A stretch of DNA of 14,511 nt from an uncultured Corynebacterium sp. (lineage in GTDB: Bacteria; Actinomycetota; Actinomycetes; Mycobacteriales; Mycobacteriaceae): positions 1 through 14,511 of the forward strand of contig NZ_CAMIAN010000046.1 in assembly GCF_946221155.1 (NCBI RefSeq), in the 5' to 3' direction. Under the pieces are notes generated by a model. It ran no database searches, had not been told where the DNA came from, and saw nothing but the letters and a program-made list of their open reading frames with translations. Position 1 is the first letter of the stretch, and the number at the start of each line of letters is the position of its first letter. Position numbers and translations under genes: made by a program. Positions 1 to 6,122 of this stretch are shown here, piece by piece.

Positions 1-60
1 GGGAGAGGGGAACTGAGGGAGGGGATAATCGAGGAGGGGTTAATGGGCAACGGGCGATTA

Positions 61-97
61 TTGGGGTTCCAAGTATTGCGAGTAGGCTAAACATAAT
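61..97 (+). promoter_or_regulatory. Candidate promoter of the symporter gene
   Basis: TTGGGG (61-66) and TAGGCT (83-88) are separated by 16 bases and fit the loose actinobacterial -35/-10 pattern (TTGnnn, TAnnnT). A second possible -10, CATAAT, lies at 92-97. Either would start a transcript 45-60 bases before the ATG at 152. This is pattern matching only; corynebacterial -35 boxes are weak and the call is tentative. Confidence 0.3.
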
Positions 98-151
98 TCA
101 CATCTTCGTTTCTTGAGGAACTACAAGCTCTGACAAAGGGAAAGTGCCAGC

Positions 152-1345
152 ATGAATGGATCCCGATTCTTTAATTCGCTGATATTCAAGATCGTCGTTG
201 CAATCGTCTTGGGTATTGTCTGCAGCCTCTTCTTCCCGGAGTGGGCCGGACGCGTATTTGCGACCTTTAATGGACTGTTCAGTAACTTCCTGGGATTCTT
301 CGTCCCAGTTCTGATCTTCGCTCTGATCGCCCCAGCTATTGCCAGCCTGGGCCACGGGGCAGGCAAGTGGCTGGGCGTGACTGCCGGTATCGCCTATGCC
401 TCCACCATCATCTCCGGTCTCATCGCCTATGGCGTGGCGGAAGGGCTTTACCCGTCGCTGCTGGGCAACGAGTCCATGATCGAGGCGAAGGATATTGACG
501 AGGGAGCGCTGGCGCCGTTCTTCTCGGTGGAGATGGATCCGCCGCTGGGCGTGATGTCCGCGCTTTTGCTGGCCTTCACCGTGGGCATCGCCATGGCCTC
601 GATGCGCACCGAAGTACTGTTTAAAGGCGCTGAGGAGCTGCGCGAGGTGACCATGAAGGTCATCGAGAGCTTCATTATCCCGCTGCTGCCGTTCTACATC
701 TTCGGCGTGTTCCTGACGATGGGCATGAACGGCAACCTGAAGCTGACCCTGTCGCAGTTCGCGAAGGTGTTGATCCTTGCCGTGGCAATGACGTGGGTGA
801 TCCTGGCGCTGCAGTACCTGCTGGCCGGAGCCTTTGCACAGCGCAACCCGTTTACGGCACTGAAGAACATGCTGCCGGCTTACTTCACCGCATTGGGTAC
901 CTCCTCTTCGGCGGCAACCATCCCTGTGACCTTGGAGTGCACTCGCAAAAACGGTGTATCCCAGTCCGTAGCTGACTTCGTGGTGCCGCTGTGTGCAACG
1001 GTGCACCTGTCCGGTTCTATGCAGAAGATCGCCTTGTTCGCGTTCTCCATCGTGTTCATGACCGGTGTGGACATGACCGCAAGCATGGCACTGGGCTTCA
1101 TCTTCCTGCTGGGCGTGATGATGATTGCCGCCCCGGGTGTGCCGGGTGGAGCGATCATGGCGGCCGTGGGCCTGCTGCAGTCCCAGCTGGGCTTCGACGA
1201 TGGCCAGGTGGCTCTGATGATCGCCGCTTATATCGCGATCGACTCCTTCGGCACCGCATGCAACGTCACCGGTGATGGCGCGATTGCGCTGGCAGTGAAC
1301 CGCTTGGCGAAGGGTGAACTGCGCCGCGAGAAGCAGCCCGCCTAG
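152..1345 (+). CDS. DAACS-family sodium/proton:amino acid symporter (probably neutral amino acid type)
   Basis: This is a 397-residue multi-pass inner-membrane carrier of the dicarboxylate/amino acid:cation symporter family (glutamate transporter fold), which takes up small amino or carboxylic acids with cations. Seen: eight or so hydrophobic segments, the HP1 serine motif TSSSAATIP (250-258), the TM7 motif PLCATVHLSGS (279-289), the HP2 tip APGVPGG (327-333) and the TM8 motif DSFGTACNVTGD (364-375). Aligned on NVTGD with the archaeal homologue GltPh, the substrate-binding Arg of TM8 is Gly367, and the TM7 NMDG motif reads HLSG. Loss of that Arg argues against a glutamate or C4-dicarboxylate substrate and for a neutral amino acid such as serine or threonine; that is inference. 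An AAAGGGAAAG stretch (135-144) precedes the ATG as a weak ribosome site. The gene stands alone, upstream of the ribosomal block, with its own likely terminator. Confidence 0.85.
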   Translation: MNGSRFFNSLIFKIVVAIVLGIVCSLFFPEWAGRVFATFNGLFSNFLGFFVPVLIFALIAPAIASLGHGAGKWLGVTAGIAYASTIISGLIAYGVAEGLYPSLLGNESMIEAKDIDEGALAPFFSVEMDPPLGVMSALLLAFTVGIAMASMRTEVLFKGAEELREVTMKVIESFIIPLLPFYIFGVFLTMGMNGNLKLTLSQFAKVLILAVAMTWVILALQYLLAGAFAQRNPFTALKNMLPAYFTALGTSSSAATIPVTLECTRKNGVSQSVADFVVPLCATVHLSGSMQKIALFAFSIVFMTGVDMTASMALGFIFLLGVMMIAAPGVPGGAIMAAVGLLQSQLGFDDGQVALMIAAYIAIDSFGTACNVTGDGAIALAVNRLAKGELRREKQPA

Positions 1346-1431
1346 AGGCTCTGTCGCCCAGTCGCCCAGTGGCGTAGCCAAAAGGTGTAGCACTGAGGTG
1401 CTGGTGGGGGACGGCCACTGAGAATGAACAG

Positions 1432-1472
1432 CGCTCGCGCTCGCTCCCGGGAGGGGGCGGTGCGAGCGTTTT
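1432..1472 (+). terminator. Candidate intrinsic terminator after the symporter gene
   Basis: CGCTCGC occurs twice (1432-1438 and 1438-1444) and is complementary to GCGAGCG (1462-1468), which is followed directly by TTTT (1469-1472). The loop also contains a CCCGGG. A very GC-rich stem followed by a T run fits rho-independent termination of the upstream gene. The T run is short and the loop long, so this is not certain. Confidence 0.5.
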
Positions 1473-1600
1473 GGCATCTGTGCAGGTCGCGTGTATTGTA
1501 AGCAGTTGGTGCATGAGGCTTTCGCACCGCTAGGTGCCCTCTAGGTCTACCGAGTGGTCGAAGTCGAGACTGTGCCGTATGTAGCAAAACATCACCCATA

Positions 1601-1617
1601 CCAGCTAGTTGAGCTGG
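1601..1617 (+). promoter_or_regulatory. Stem-loop immediately upstream of the infA ribosome site
   Basis: CCAGCT (1601-1606) and AGCTGG (1612-1617) form a perfect 6-bp stem with loop AGTTG. The stem ends 9 bases before the GGAGG at 1627. It could tune infA translation. No known regulator is recognised. Confidence 0.35.
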
Positions 1618-1633
1618 GGAAACGTTGGAGGAT

Positions 1634-1852
1634 ATGGCAAAAGAAGGCGCCATCGAGGTTGAGGGTCGCATCGTCGAGCCCCTGCCAAATGCGATGTTCC
1701 GTGTCGAGTTGGACAACGGCCACAAGGTTTTGGCCCACATTTCCGGCAAGATGCGCCAGCACTACATCCGTATTCTCCCCGAGGATCGGGTTGTCGTGGA
1801 GCTGTCTCCCTACGACCTGACCCGTGGGCGAATCGTTTACCGCTACAAGTAA
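1634..1852 (+). CDS. infA: Translation initiation factor IF-1
   Basis: This 72-residue protein binds the A site of the 30S subunit during initiation, helping IF-2 and IF-3 select the initiator tRNA. It is a single S1-like OB-fold: it begins MAKEGAIEVEGRI, carries LPNAMFRVELDNGHKVLAHI in the middle, and ends LSPYDLTRGRIVYRYK, all highly typical of actinobacterial IF-1. The start at 1634 is chosen because every IF-1 of this type begins MAKEGAIE. An in-frame TTG at 1625 would add three residues and would put the start inside the GGAGGA. The ribosome site GGAGG (1627-1631) is unusually close, two bases from the ATG. It is the first gene of the translation block, but rpmJ does not follow it. Confidence 0.97.
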   Translation: MAKEGAIEVEGRIVEPLPNAMFRVELDNGHKVLAHISGKMRQHYIRILPEDRVVVELSPYDLTRGRIVYRYK

Positions 1853-2096
1853 ACCGTTAAGCCTCCATACATCCAATCTGGGTAGCACCGCCGAGGTGGC
1901 AGCTACCTGGTCACTACCTCTGGCCGCGGCGGCCGGAGCCCTCCTTCCAACACCTCAATAGTTGAGGTGTTGGTTTCGCACGTTCAAGGTACCTGGTGCC
2001 CGAACAGTCTCTTCCGTGACTGTTGGCGAAATACTCGAAGGATCAAAAGGGACGAGTGTGGAGAAAACCGTCGCTAAACCGGAAGGAAAATGCCCT
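1853..2096 (+). other. infA-rpsM spacer with stacked hairpins, no rpmJ
   Basis: These 244 bases have no convincing gene. In many actinobacteria rpmJ (L36, about 37 residues) sits here, but no Lys/Arg-rich MKV-type frame was found. The spacer holds three inverted repeats: GGTAG/CTACC with inner CACC/GGTG (1881-1908), GGCCGC/GGCGGCC (1922-1934) and a perfect 12-bp repeat (1947-1973). The second half (about 1980-2080) is probably the rpsM leader and promoter zone; no clear -35/-10 pair was found. Confidence 0.6.
1947..1976 (+). terminator. Perfect 12-bp hairpin with T run (terminator or attenuator)
   Basis: CCAACACCTCAA (1947-1958) is exactly complementary to TTGAGGTGTTGG (1962-1973), with loop TAG and then TTT (1974-1976). 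It is 94 bases after the infA stop and 120 bases before rpsM. It probably ends infA transcripts or attenuates read-through into the ribosomal operon. The T run is only three long, so a protein-binding palindrome is an alternative. Confidence 0.55.
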
Positions 2097-2465
2097 ATGG
2101 CACGCCTTGCTGGTGTTGACCTGCCACGCGAAAAGCGCATGGAGGTCGCACTGACCTACATCTTCGGAATCGGCCCCGCCCGTTCCAAGGAGCTGCTGGA
2201 AAAGACCGGCATCTCCCCTGATCTTCGCTCCAAGGATCTGACCGACGAGCAGCTGTCCGCTCTGCGTGACGTTATCGAGAACACCTGGAAGGTGGAGGGT
2301 GACCTCCGCCGCGAGATTCAGGCCGATATTCGCCGCAAGATCGAGATTGGTTCCTACCAGGGCCTGCGCCACCGTCGTGGCCTGCCGGTCCGCGGTCAGC
2401 GCACCAAGACTAATGCTCGTACCCGTAAGGGCCCCAAGAAGACGATCGCAGGAAAGAAGAAGTAA
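2097..2465 (+). CDS. rpsM: 30S ribosomal protein S13
   Basis: This 122-residue S13 sits in the head of the 30S subunit, contacting L5 and L31 of the 50S subunit and the P-site tRNA. Seen: N-terminal MARLAGVDLPREKR, the helix-two-turn-helix region with YIFGIGPARSKELL (residues 19-32), and the signature GLRHRRGLPVRGQRTKTNAR near residues 90-109, followed by a Lys-rich tail ending GKKK. The frame is open upstream to 1962, but the conserved N-terminus and the ribosome site GGAAGGA (2081-2087, nine bases before ATG) fix the start at 2097. It is the first gene of a close cluster: rpsK begins three bases after its stop. Confidence 0.97.
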   Translation: MARLAGVDLPREKRMEVALTYIFGIGPARSKELLEKTGISPDLRSKDLTDEQLSALRDVIENTWKVEGDLRREIQADIRRKIEIGSYQGLRHRRGLPVRGQRTKTNARTRKGPKKTIAGKKK

Positions 2466-2468
2466 CCT

Positions 2469-2873
2469 ATGCCTCCGAAGACTCGTTCCGGCGCGCGCCG
2501 TTCTGGCCGTCGCGTCGTCAAGAAGAATGTGGCCAACGGCCACGCATACATCAAGTCCACCTTCAACAACACCATCGTGTCTATCACGGACCCGAAGGGC
2601 GCTGTGATTTCCTGGGCTTCCTCGGGCCACGTCGGCTTCAAGGGTTCCCGTAAGTCCACCCCGTTCGCCGCTCAGATGGCTGCCGAGTCCGCTGCTCGTA
2701 AGGCAATGGACCACGGCATGAAGAAGGTTGACGTTTTCGTGAAGGGTCCGGGCTCCGGCCGCGAGACCGCTATCCGTTCCCTGTCCACCGCGGGCCTCGA
2801 GGTTGGCACCATTGCCGACGTCACCCCGCAGCCGCACAACGGCTGCCGCCCGCCGAAGCGTCGTCGCGTCTAA
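2469..2873 (+). CDS. rpsK: 30S ribosomal protein S11
   Basis: This 134-residue S11 is part of the 30S platform, next to the Shine-Dalgarno helix and mRNA exit. Seen: a basic N-terminus (KTRSGARRSGRRVVKKNV), the core GHAYIKSTFNNTIVSITD, the GPGSGRETAIR loop (about 94-104) and the family's C-terminal PHNGCRPPKRRRV. Length and ends match S11. Only three bases separate it from rpsM, and its ribosome site must lie within the Lys-codon-rich end of rpsM (AGAAGAAG), so translational coupling to rpsM is likely. Confidence 0.97.
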   Translation: MPPKTRSGARRSGRRVVKKNVANGHAYIKSTFNNTIVSITDPKGAVISWASSGHVGFKGSRKSTPFAAQMAAESAARKAMDHGMKKVDVFVKGPGSGRETAIRSLSTAGLEVGTIADVTPQPHNGCRPPKRRRV

Positions 2874-2899
2874 AGAGAAGAAAGGATTAGGGATAGAAA

Positions 2900-3505
2900 A
2901 TGGCTCGTTATACCGGCCCCGTTACCCGTAAGTCCCGTCGCCTCCGCGTCGACCTCGTCGGCGGCGACAACTCCTTCGAGCGTCGCCCCTACCCTCCGGG
3001 GCAGGCTGGCCGTGCTCGCATCAAGGAGTCCGAGTACCTCCTGCAGCTGCAGGAGAAGCAGAAGGCGAAGTACACCTACGGCGTCCTGGAGAAGCAGTTC
3101 CGCCGTTACTACGCAGAGGCTAACCGTCGCCCGGGTAAGACCGGTGACAACCTGGTCATCCTGCTGGAGTCTCGCCTGGACAACGTTGTCTACCGCGCAG
3201 GTCTGGCACGCACCCGCCGCCAGGCTCGCCAGCTGGTTTCCCACGGTCACTTCACCGTGAACGGCAAGAAGGTCAACGTTCCTTCCTTCAAGGTCTCCCA
3301 GTACGACATCATCGATGTGCGTGAGAAGTCCCGCTCGATGCTGTGGTTCGAAGAGGCTCAGGAAGCCCTGGTCGATACGATCGTTCCTGCTTGGCTGCAG
3401 GTCGTACCGTCCACTCTGCGCATCCTCGTGCACCAGCTGCCCGAGCGCGCTCAGATCGACATTCCGCTGCAGGAACAGCTGATCGTCGAGCTCTACTCGA
3501 AGTAA
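2900..3505 (+). CDS. rpsD: 30S ribosomal protein S4
   Basis: This 201-residue S4 is a primary 16S rRNA binder that nucleates 30S body assembly and lines the mRNA entry tunnel. Seen: N-terminal MARYTGPVTRKSRRL, then the S4 RNA-binding domain around residues 91-155 (SRLDNVVYRAGLARTRRQAR, then LVSHGHFTVNGKKV), and a C-terminus LQEQLIVELYSK. There are no cysteines at all, so this is the zinc-independent form. The start is supported by AAAGGA (2881-2886) and AGGGAT (2889-2894) before the ATG. It lies 26 bases after rpsK. In enteric bacteria S4 represses its own operon; nothing here proves that for this organism. Confidence 0.97.
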   Translation: MARYTGPVTRKSRRLRVDLVGGDNSFERRPYPPGQAGRARIKESEYLLQLQEKQKAKYTYGVLEKQFRRYYAEANRRPGKTGDNLVILLESRLDNVVYRAGLARTRRQARQLVSHGHFTVNGKKVNVPSFKVSQYDIIDVREKSRSMLWFEEAQEALVDTIVPAWLQVVPSTLRILVHQLPERAQIDIPLQEQLIVELYSK

Positions 3506-3507
3506 AC

Positions 3508-3527
3508 CTGACGAACCTATTCGTTAG
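3508..3527 (+). promoter_or_regulatory. Stem-loop right after rpsD
   Basis: CTGACGAA (3508-3515) pairs with TTCGTTAG (3520-3527), an 8-bp stem with one G-T pair and loop CCTA, two bases after the rpsD stop. No T run follows, so it is more likely an mRNA-stabilising or processing hairpin than a terminator. TAGAAT (3525-3530) overlaps its end and could be a -10 for an internal rpoA promoter, but no -35 is visible. Confidence 0.4.
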
Positions 3528-3560
3528 AATTACTTCGGATAGAACACCAAACGCGGTTTT

Positions 3561-3598
3561 CTACCGTCCGCACCGTCAACCAAACCTGGTGGCGGTAG
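3561..3598 (+). promoter_or_regulatory. Stem-loop in the rpoA leader
   Basis: CTACCG (3561-3566) pairs with CGGTAG (3593-3598), with an inner CACC (3571-3574) pairing with GGTG (3588-3591). It sits in the 144-bp rpsD-rpoA gap, about 36 bases before the rpoA ribosome site. Its role is unknown. Confidence 0.35.
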
Positions 3599-3649
3599 TC
3601 CCCCTAACGGCGTCATATAGCGGTCGCCGAAAAAGGAGAAGCTTAAACA

Positions 3650-4663
3650 ATGCTCATTTCACAGCGCCCCGCGCTCACGGAAGAGTTCATCGACGATTCC
3701 CGCTCCCGGTTCGTCATCGAGCCGCTGGAGCCGGGCTTTGGCTACACGCTGGGTAACTCCCTGCGCCGGACCTTGCTGTCGTCCATTCCGGGCGCGGCAG
3801 TAACCTCCCTGCGCATTGAGGGTGTGCTCCACGAGTTCACCACCATCCCGGGTGTCAAGGAAGATGTGTCCGACATCATCCTGAACATCAAGTCCCTGGT
3901 TCTGTCCAGTGACTCCGACGAGCCTGTCTCGATGTTCATCCGCAAGGAAGGCCCGGGCGAGGTTACCGGTGCCGACGTCGAGGTTCCGGCTGGCGTAGAG
4001 GTACACAGCCAGGACCTTCACATTGCCACCCTGAACGAGCAGGGCAAGCTGGAAATCGAGATGACCGTCGAGCGTGGCCGCGGCTACGTTCCGGCGGCCA
4101 CCGCTTCTTCTGAGATCGGACGCATCCCGGTCGACCAGATTTACTCCCCGGTCCTGAAGGTCAGCTACAAGGTCGAGGCAACCCGTGTGGAACAGCGCAC
4201 GGACTTCGACAAGCTGGTTCTGGACGTGGAGACGAAGAACTCCATCACCGCCCGCGATGCTATGGCATCCGCAGGTAAGACCCTGGTGGAGCTGTTTGGT
4301 CTGGCTCAGGAGCTGAACCACGAAGCAGAGGGCATCGAGATCGGCCCGTCGCCGCAGGAGAGCGAGCACATCGCTGCCTACAGCATGCCGATCGAGGACC
4401 TCAACTTCTCCGTCCGCTCCTACAACTGCCTGAAGCGTGAAGAGATTCACACCGTCGGCGAGCTGGCTGCACGCACGGAGTCCGACCTGCTGGACATCCG
4501 TAACTTCGGCCAGAAGTCCATCAACGAGGTCAAGGTCAAGCTGGCTGGCTTGGGTCTGGGCCTGAAGGACGCTCCGGAGGGCTTCGATATCACCGATATC
4601 GAGGGCTATGACGCAGAGACCGGCGAGTTCATCGACACCGAGGGCGAGGACATCGCGGAATAA
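3650..4663 (+). CDS. rpoA: RNA polymerase alpha subunit
   Basis: This 337-residue alpha subunit dimerises to nucleate RNA polymerase assembly and carries the C-terminal domain that binds UP elements and activators. Seen: the N-terminal assembly domain with RSRFVIEPLEPGFGYTLGNS (residues 18-37) and LRRTLLSSIPGAAVTSLRIEG, the insert domain, then a flexible linker around 225-245. The C-terminal helix-hairpin-helix domain follows (DLNFSVRSYNCLKREEIHTV through RNFGQKSINEVK), and the protein ends in an acidic tail. An AGGAG (3634-3638), eleven bases upstream, supports the ATG. The 144-bp gap from rpsD and its leader hairpins leave room for separate control, as alpha is needed in different amounts from ribosomal proteins. 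Confidence 0.98.
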   Translation: MLISQRPALTEEFIDDSRSRFVIEPLEPGFGYTLGNSLRRTLLSSIPGAAVTSLRIEGVLHEFTTIPGVKEDVSDIILNIKSLVLSSDSDEPVSMFIRKEGPGEVTGADVEVPAGVEVHSQDLHIATLNEQGKLEIEMTVERGRGYVPAATASSEIGRIPVDQIYSPVLKVSYKVEATRVEQRTDFDKLVLDVETKNSITARDAMASAGKTLVELFGLAQELNHEAEGIEIGPSPQESEHIAAYSMPIEDLNFSVRSYNCLKREEIHTVGELAARTESDLLDIRNFGQKSINEVKVKLAGLGLGLKDAPEGFDITDIEGYDAETGEFIDTEGEDIAE

Positions 4664-4718
4664 CCCGGTGGTTAACCGCACGCGCTCACTGATTTAAAGA
4701 TCCACACGAGGAGAACTA

Positions 4719-5294
4719 ATGCCTACCCCAAAGAAGGGCGCCCGCCTGGGCGGTTCTGCTTCCCACCAGAAGAAGATCCTGTCCAACCTCGCTGCTCAGC
4801 TGTTTGAGCACGGCGCCATCAAGACCACGGACGCAAAGGCTAAGCTGCTGCGCCCCTACGTCGAGAAGATCATCACCAAGGCCAAGCGCGGCACCCTGGC
4901 GGATCGCCGCAACGTGCTGAAGCTCATCCCGAACAAGGAAGTTGTTGCTTACCTGTTCAACGAGCTGGCTCCGAAGTTCGAAGGCCGTCCGGGTGGCTAC
5001 ACCCGTATCATCAAGCTGGAGAACCGCAAGGGCGACAACGCTCCGATCTCTCAGATCTCCCTGGTGACGGAGCAGCTGGCCTCCACCGAGGCGGAGCGCG
5101 CTAACCGCGTTGCCGCTTCCAAGGCTAAGAAGGCTGAGGCCGAGGCTAAGAAGGCTGAGGCCGAGGCTGAGGAGGCTAAGGCTGAAGAGGCTAAGGCTGA
5201 GGAGGCTCCGGAGGTTGAGGCTGACACCGCAACCGACAAGGCCGCTGAAGCTGAGGCTGCCGAGGCTGCCGACGAGGCTGCTGAGGACAAGTAA
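4719..5294 (+). CDS. rplQ: 50S ribosomal protein L17 with long Ala/Glu/Lys tail
   Basis: Residues 1 to about 120 are a normal L17, a 50S protein near the exit tunnel: MPTPKKGARLGGSASHQKKI, the DAKAKLLRPYVEKIITKAKR helix, GRPGGYTRIIKLENRKGD and the terminal beta segment. Residues about 121-191 are an extra tail of Ala, Glu and Lys, first basic repeats (AKKAEAE twice) then acidic, which should be helical and surface-exposed. Such tails are common in actinobacterial L17, and their role is not known. The start is supported by GAGGAGA (4708-4714). It is the last gene of the block, 55 bases after rpoA, and is followed by a strong terminator. Confidence 0.97.
   Translation: MPTPKKGARLGGSASHQKKILSNLAAQLFEHGAIKTTDAKAKLLRPYVEKIITKAKRGTLADRRNVLKLIPNKEVVAYLFNELAPKFEGRPGGYTRIIKLENRKGDNAPISQISLVTEQLASTEAERANRVAASKAKKAEAEAKKAEAEAEEAKAEEAKAEEAPEVEADTATDKAAEAEAAEAADEAAEDK
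5124..5214 (+). repeat. Tandem repeat in the rplQ tail
   Basis: A 21-bp unit coding AKKAEAE is exactly duplicated (5124-5144 and 5145-5165), followed by degenerate GCT-GAG-GAG and GCT-AAG-GCT codon repeats to about 5214. It stays in frame throughout. Such repeats can change length by slippage between strains. Confidence 0.85.
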
Positions 5295-5318
5295 GTCCAG
5301 CGCTCTCGCCTAGCTTTG

Positions 5319-5365
5319 AGGCGGGTCACGGTTACCCAATCGGGTAGCTCGTGGCCCGCCTTTTT
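5319..5365 (+). terminator. Intrinsic terminator of the ribosomal block
   Basis: AGGCGGG, CACG and TACCC (5319-5336) pair with GGGTA, CGTG and CCCGCC (5342-5360) around an AATC loop, followed at once by TTTTT (5361-5365). This is a textbook rho-independent terminator, 25 bases after the rplQ stop. No T run is found on the other strand, so it should act mainly on plus-strand transcripts. Confidence 0.9.
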
Positions 5366-5416
5366 GTTGCCGATTGGTTGCTTACTTATTGACGCCATCC
5401 GCCTCCGCCGGACCGC

Positions 5417-6031
5417 CTAGTCCATCTCGAGCTCCGGCTCCTCCGCGCGAGCCTGCTCAAAGACTTCCTTCGCCGCCGAGAGGTTGATCAGGCCGATGAC
5501 CACACCGACCACAATGTCCGGCCAAGCGCTGGCCCAGAAGATCATCACCACACCGGCGCCGAGGATCAGCACATTAGCCGCCGCATCATTACGCGCCGCC
5601 AGCCAAGCACCCTGCACCAGCGCACTATCCGCCCCGCGCAGTCGCAGCAAAAGGACTGCGCAGACCAGGTTGATAACCAGCGCTCCGATGGCAGTCACGC
5701 TCAGAGTCAAGGGCTCCGGGGGAGTGCCCGTCACAACCTTCCACGCGGCCGTGCCGAACGCCGCGAAAGCCGGAATTAGAATCAATCCCGCCAGGGCAAA
5801 GCTAGCCTTCCGCCGACTGGCCACCGACCACCCCAGGGCGGTGAGCACCAGAACGTTGATGAGAGTGTCTTCGAGGAAGTCTGCGGCGTCCGCAAAAAGG
5901 GCGGCGGAGCCGATGACCAGAGCGATCGTCACCTCAACGACGAAGCCAAGTCCGTTAAGGGTAGCGACCCACGCGACTAGTCGGCGGGCGCGCGAGTCGA
6001 GGGAGGAGGCGGAGAATTCGTTGTCTTGCAC
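5417..6031 (-). CDS. Short CDF-type cation transporter, transmembrane domain only
   Basis: This 204-residue inner-membrane protein resembles the cation diffusion facilitator transmembrane domain, a family that exports divalent metals. About six hydrophobic segments are visible, with the TM2 motif FADAADFLED (residues 46-55) and the TM5 stretch AARNDAAANV (145-154). The TM2 site is D51xxxD55, but in TM5 the usual His of HxxxD is Ala145, leaving only D149. The C-terminal cytoplasmic metal-binding domain of typical CDF proteins (about 290-310 residues) is absent. The GTG at 6031 is chosen because no ribosome site precedes any start and a -10-like TAGTCT lies seven bases upstream; the frame also runs up to an ATG at 6082. 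It lies between rplQ and truA on the opposite strand, divergent from truA. Family membership is fairly sure, the substrate unknown. Confidence 0.8.
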   Translation of the reverse strand: MQDNEFSASSLDSRARRLVAWVATLNGLGFVVEVTIALVIGSAALFADAADFLEDTLINVLVLTALGWSVASRRKASFALAGLILIPAFAAFGTAAWKVVTGTPPEPLTLSVTAIGALVINLVCAVLLLRLRGADSALVQGAWLAARNDAAANVLILGAGVVMIFWASAWPDIVVGVVIGLINLSAAKEVFEQARAEEPELEMD

Positions 6032-6033
6032 GC

Positions 6034-6044
6034 AGACTAGACTA
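6034..6044 (-). promoter_or_regulatory. Candidate -10 boxes for leaderless cation transporter mRNA
   Basis: On the minus strand two overlapping TAGTCT hexamers (6044-6039 and 6039-6034) fit TAnnnT. The first ends seven bases before the GTG at 6031, the spacing expected if transcription begins at the start codon. Leaderless mRNAs are common in corynebacteria. The plus strand reads TAGACT (6038-6043), a possible -10 for truA, so the two promoters may overlap. Confidence 0.4.
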
Positions 6045-6063
6045 AGGCGCGCACAGTGCACAT

Positions 6064-6092
6064 GGCGAATGCGGGAGCCCACTGCGTTCGCC
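6064..6092 (+). promoter_or_regulatory. Stem-loop in the truA leader
   Basis: GGCGAATGC (6064-6072) pairs with GCGTTCGCC (6084-6092), nine pairs including one G-U, around an 11-base loop. It lies 13 bases before the truA ribosome site AAGGAGG (6106-6112). No T run follows, so it is a leader structure rather than a terminator. Confidence 0.45.
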
Positions 6093-6122
6093 GAACGTCC
6101 ATGTGAAGGAGGCGCCCCGCCG

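Larger units (their letters stand above)
1346..1633 (+). other. Non-coding gap between symporter gene and infA
   Basis: No convincing gene is seen in these 288 bases. They hold an 8-bp tandem repeat GTCGCCCA (1353-1368), a small hairpin AGCAC/GTGCT (1389-1402), the terminator candidate listed separately, and the infA leader. A TATTGT at 1493-1498 could be a -10 for infA, but no good -35 was found. Confidence 0.6.

Noticed and set aside
1389..1402. AGCAC/GTGCT hairpin after the symporter gene as its terminator
   Set aside because: Five-bp stem with no T run; the GC-rich hairpin at 1432-1472 is the better candidate.
98..1477. Long minus-strand frame (459 codons) opposite the symporter gene
   Set aside because: His/Gln/Arg-rich nonsense with no family motifs, antisense to a clear transporter; a by-product of high-GC third codon positions.
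1962..2096. Upstream extension of the rpsM frame by 45 codons
   Set aside because: S13 has a fixed N-terminus (MARLAGVDLP) and a ribosome site right before 2097.
2043..2837. Minus-strand frame of 264 codons opposite rpsM and rpsK
   Set aside because: Lies across two highly conserved ribosomal genes and has no recognisable domain.
3659..4681. Minus-strand frame of 340 codons opposite rpoA
   Set aside because: Mirror of the rpoA reading frame; composition typical of antisense frames.
5484..6122. Upstream extension of the truA frame
   Set aside because: It is antisense to the cation transporter, and a strong AAGGAGG sits before the internal ATG at 6123.
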